Origin: Acanthaster planci
Taxonomy: Eukaryota; Echinodermata; Asteroidea; Valvatida; Acanthasteridae
Assembly (NCBI RefSeq): GCF_001949145.1
Contig: NW_019091444.1
Location: 493,049-557,048, forward strand
Direction: 5' to 3'
Length of the DNA: 64,000 nt
Each line of letters starts with the position of its first letter. Position 1 is the stretch's first letter. The translations under genes and the position numbers were made by a program. Below, piece by piece: positions 62,194-64,000 of the stretch. The notes beneath the pieces were generated by a model, which was not told where the DNA came from, did not search any database, and worked only from the letters and a program-made list of their open reading frames with translations.

Positions 62194-64000
62194 CGCTAGG
62201 TAGGGGAGTCTGGATCAGGAGCCCAATAGTTGATCAGCGCTATCCAGGAGCTTCTAAATATTTCTTATCTTGTCCCAAGGGGGAAATCCAGAACCATAAT
62301 ATTTGGGCGGCCCAAACTCGTTTTATGGGGGCCATTCGTGTAATCTTTAGACTACATTTGAGGGCTTGTAGCATGCTTTTGGAAAGGCTAGTAATGAAGT
62401 AGGCCTAAAAAATTGTTATTCTCCCATTATTTGTCAAGAAATTCTTTTTGGGGGGGCGTAACCCTTGCCCCCCCATCCAATCATGTCTAGTCCCTTGACC
62501 CATTTCCTTTAAATTGACGGAAGGTCAACTCTAGAGTGGTAAATGACACGGAGACACTGATGATATCGGGTTCACGATTTGACTTTTTCTCGAGAAATGT
62601 GTTTGTGCAATTCTCTGGGAACATTTCTCGTCGACTGTCTAAATGTATTCAAAAAGGGCTTTTGGATCCTTTCAAAGAAAAATCACAAACGTTTTTGCCA
62701 ATATGGCAGTTTTTTGTCATTTCCGAACATTCTTTCAAACATACAGCTATTACGGGATTTCGAAATCTGGACCATTTACTTCTTAAATACCCAGGGATTG
62801 AAGGGACCATACAAACCCACAAAGGCCAAAAATCAGATCTTTTTTGGGGGGGGGTAGTGTAAGTACATGTCATCTTTATTCTGTAGAGGCTTTCCTTCGT
62901 GTCACCTCGGGCGAGGTTCAGTTTGCTCCAGTGTTTTCATTTTCCCGTGACTATTCTTTCCGTGAACGATTTCCCAGCCATTGGTCAGCTCTAGGGCATA
63001 TTGTCTCTGTTAGATTTACCACCACTGGGAGCTTCAAAATGTGCCCAATCACCCCAAACTCAGTTGAAGTGGCTCCGTTTGCAACCATTTGGCGTCTGTG
63101 TGAAATGTTGGACCCTGTTAGCCCTGATGTCATATTCAATTAGCTGCCTAGTGTAACTAAACAGCAAGAAGCCTGAATCTGCTTTCCCTGGAGAAGGTAC
63201 TCAGTTCGGTAATTACATATTTCAGAGCACTGATTATATTATTTTATTCTTGTCAATATATAGCAAAAAGCCTTGTGCCCAACTATGCCATGTTGGAAGG
63301 CTGCAAACCTTCATTAAACAAGTTCATGCGAAATGTACTAAATGTAAGATTATTGGAAATCATGCACCGATTTTTGTACAATTCACTGCTGCATTAACAG
63401 ACCAAAAAAAAAAAGATCTTTCTGTCTAATTGAAAGGTTTAATGAAGCTCTAATTCTGTGTAATGGATTTTATTATTGAAATATTTTCAGGATATTTTCT
63501 GGTACTTCTTTGTATTAATTGTACAGGTATGTTACGTTTTCACATTCTGAACTGTGATGTCAGCTTCTGCACTATAGCATTCAGTACTTTAATTTATTCA
63601 CACGAATGCACAGAGCTGCTGCTTGTTGAAATCAAGAGATTGCATATTTAAATTCAGGTCTTGATCGGGATTCTTCAGGCAATTTGTCAAATCTGCAAGC
63701 TCCTTTATGTACTATTTCTAATTTTTTGTAAGTTCTTTCGATTTTATCACTTTGATGTTCAGTGCAAGCTTATGTGAATTTTGTTCATATTTGATATTGT
63801 GTACCAAGAATATCTCTACTCAAGTACTGATGAATCATGCAACCTTCGGATAAACGTTTATTATTTTGATATAAATGTGAATTGTGTTCAGAGAGCTTCT
63901 TAAGATGTAGAGAAATTTTCAACTACATCAGATGATAATATGTGGTCTATTTTTTTCCCATTACCCGGCTGCAAAGCTTCTCTGCCTGGACATGTATGTG
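62194..64000. other. Region downstream of the kelch gene
   Basis: No further gene recognised. It may include the kelch 3' untranslated region, but no AATAAA follows closely. Contains dispersed repeat S copy 2 and G-rich simple runs. Confidence 0.5.
63173..63235. repeat. Dispersed repeat S, copy 2
   Basis: Reverse complement of 50904-50976: CTGAATCTGCTT, AGAAGGTACTCAGT, ACATATTTCAGAGCACTGAT. Confidence 0.65.

Overview
This window is nuclear DNA from an invertebrate animal. Genes are split by spliceosomal introns, GC-rich exons sit in AT-rich introns, and short dispersed repeats and tandem repeats are abundant. A deuterostome such as a sea star, hemichordate or lancelet fits best: the actin introns fall after codon 42, after codon 122 and inside codon 205, and a tRNA-derived SINE is present. 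The exact organism is an inference. A run of N at 54570-55032 marks an assembly gap.

Layout. (1) 1-15.1 kb: three actin genes in tandem on the minus strand. The one nearest 13 kb is a canonical 376-residue actin with a recognisable promoter (TATA, CArG box, non-coding first exon, second CArG box in intron 1). The other two (5.2-8.0 kb, and 1-2.8 kb running off the left edge) are strongly diverged, and one has lost nearly all the ATP-handling residues of actin. (2) 15.1-24.8 kb: no gene found; ACATGTAC-rich tracts, 5S rRNA-derived sequences and short inverted-repeat elements. (3) 24.9-28.8 kb, minus: a nine-exon classical short-chain dehydrogenase/reductase of 262 residues, reconstructed with every splice phase consistent. 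(4) 29.7-35.4 kb, plus: two tandem paralogous two-exon genes for small secreted precursors, each with a signal peptide, a prodomain, a furin-type site and a cysteine-containing C-terminal domain. They resemble Spaetzle/Trunk/neurotrophin-type cystine-knot ligands, but that assignment is tentative. (5) 37.5-41.9 kb, minus: an eight-exon ankyrin-repeat protein of 253 residues that I cannot name. (6) 43.6-50.5 kb, minus: a complete 11-exon DUS3L (tRNA dihydrouridine synthase 3) of 714 residues with two CCCH zinc fingers. (7) 52.4-62.2 kb, plus: a five-exon BTB-BACK-kelch protein of 602 residues, a probable CUL3 ubiquitin-ligase adaptor, whose first intron holds the assembly gap and a 64-bp minisatellite.

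The genes do not form one pathway. The clear functional groupings are the actin cluster and the secreted-ligand pair. Two divergent head-to-head arrangements exist (dehydrogenase/ligand 1 and DUS3L/kelch). Non-autonomous DNA transposons are frequent: two PIF/Harbinger-like MITEs plus a 549-bp relative, a CCAAT-containing TIR family in three copies, a foldback element of about 370 bp, and several others. Exon boundaries were assigned by hand from GT/AG signals, reading phase and family similarity; transcript data were not available.
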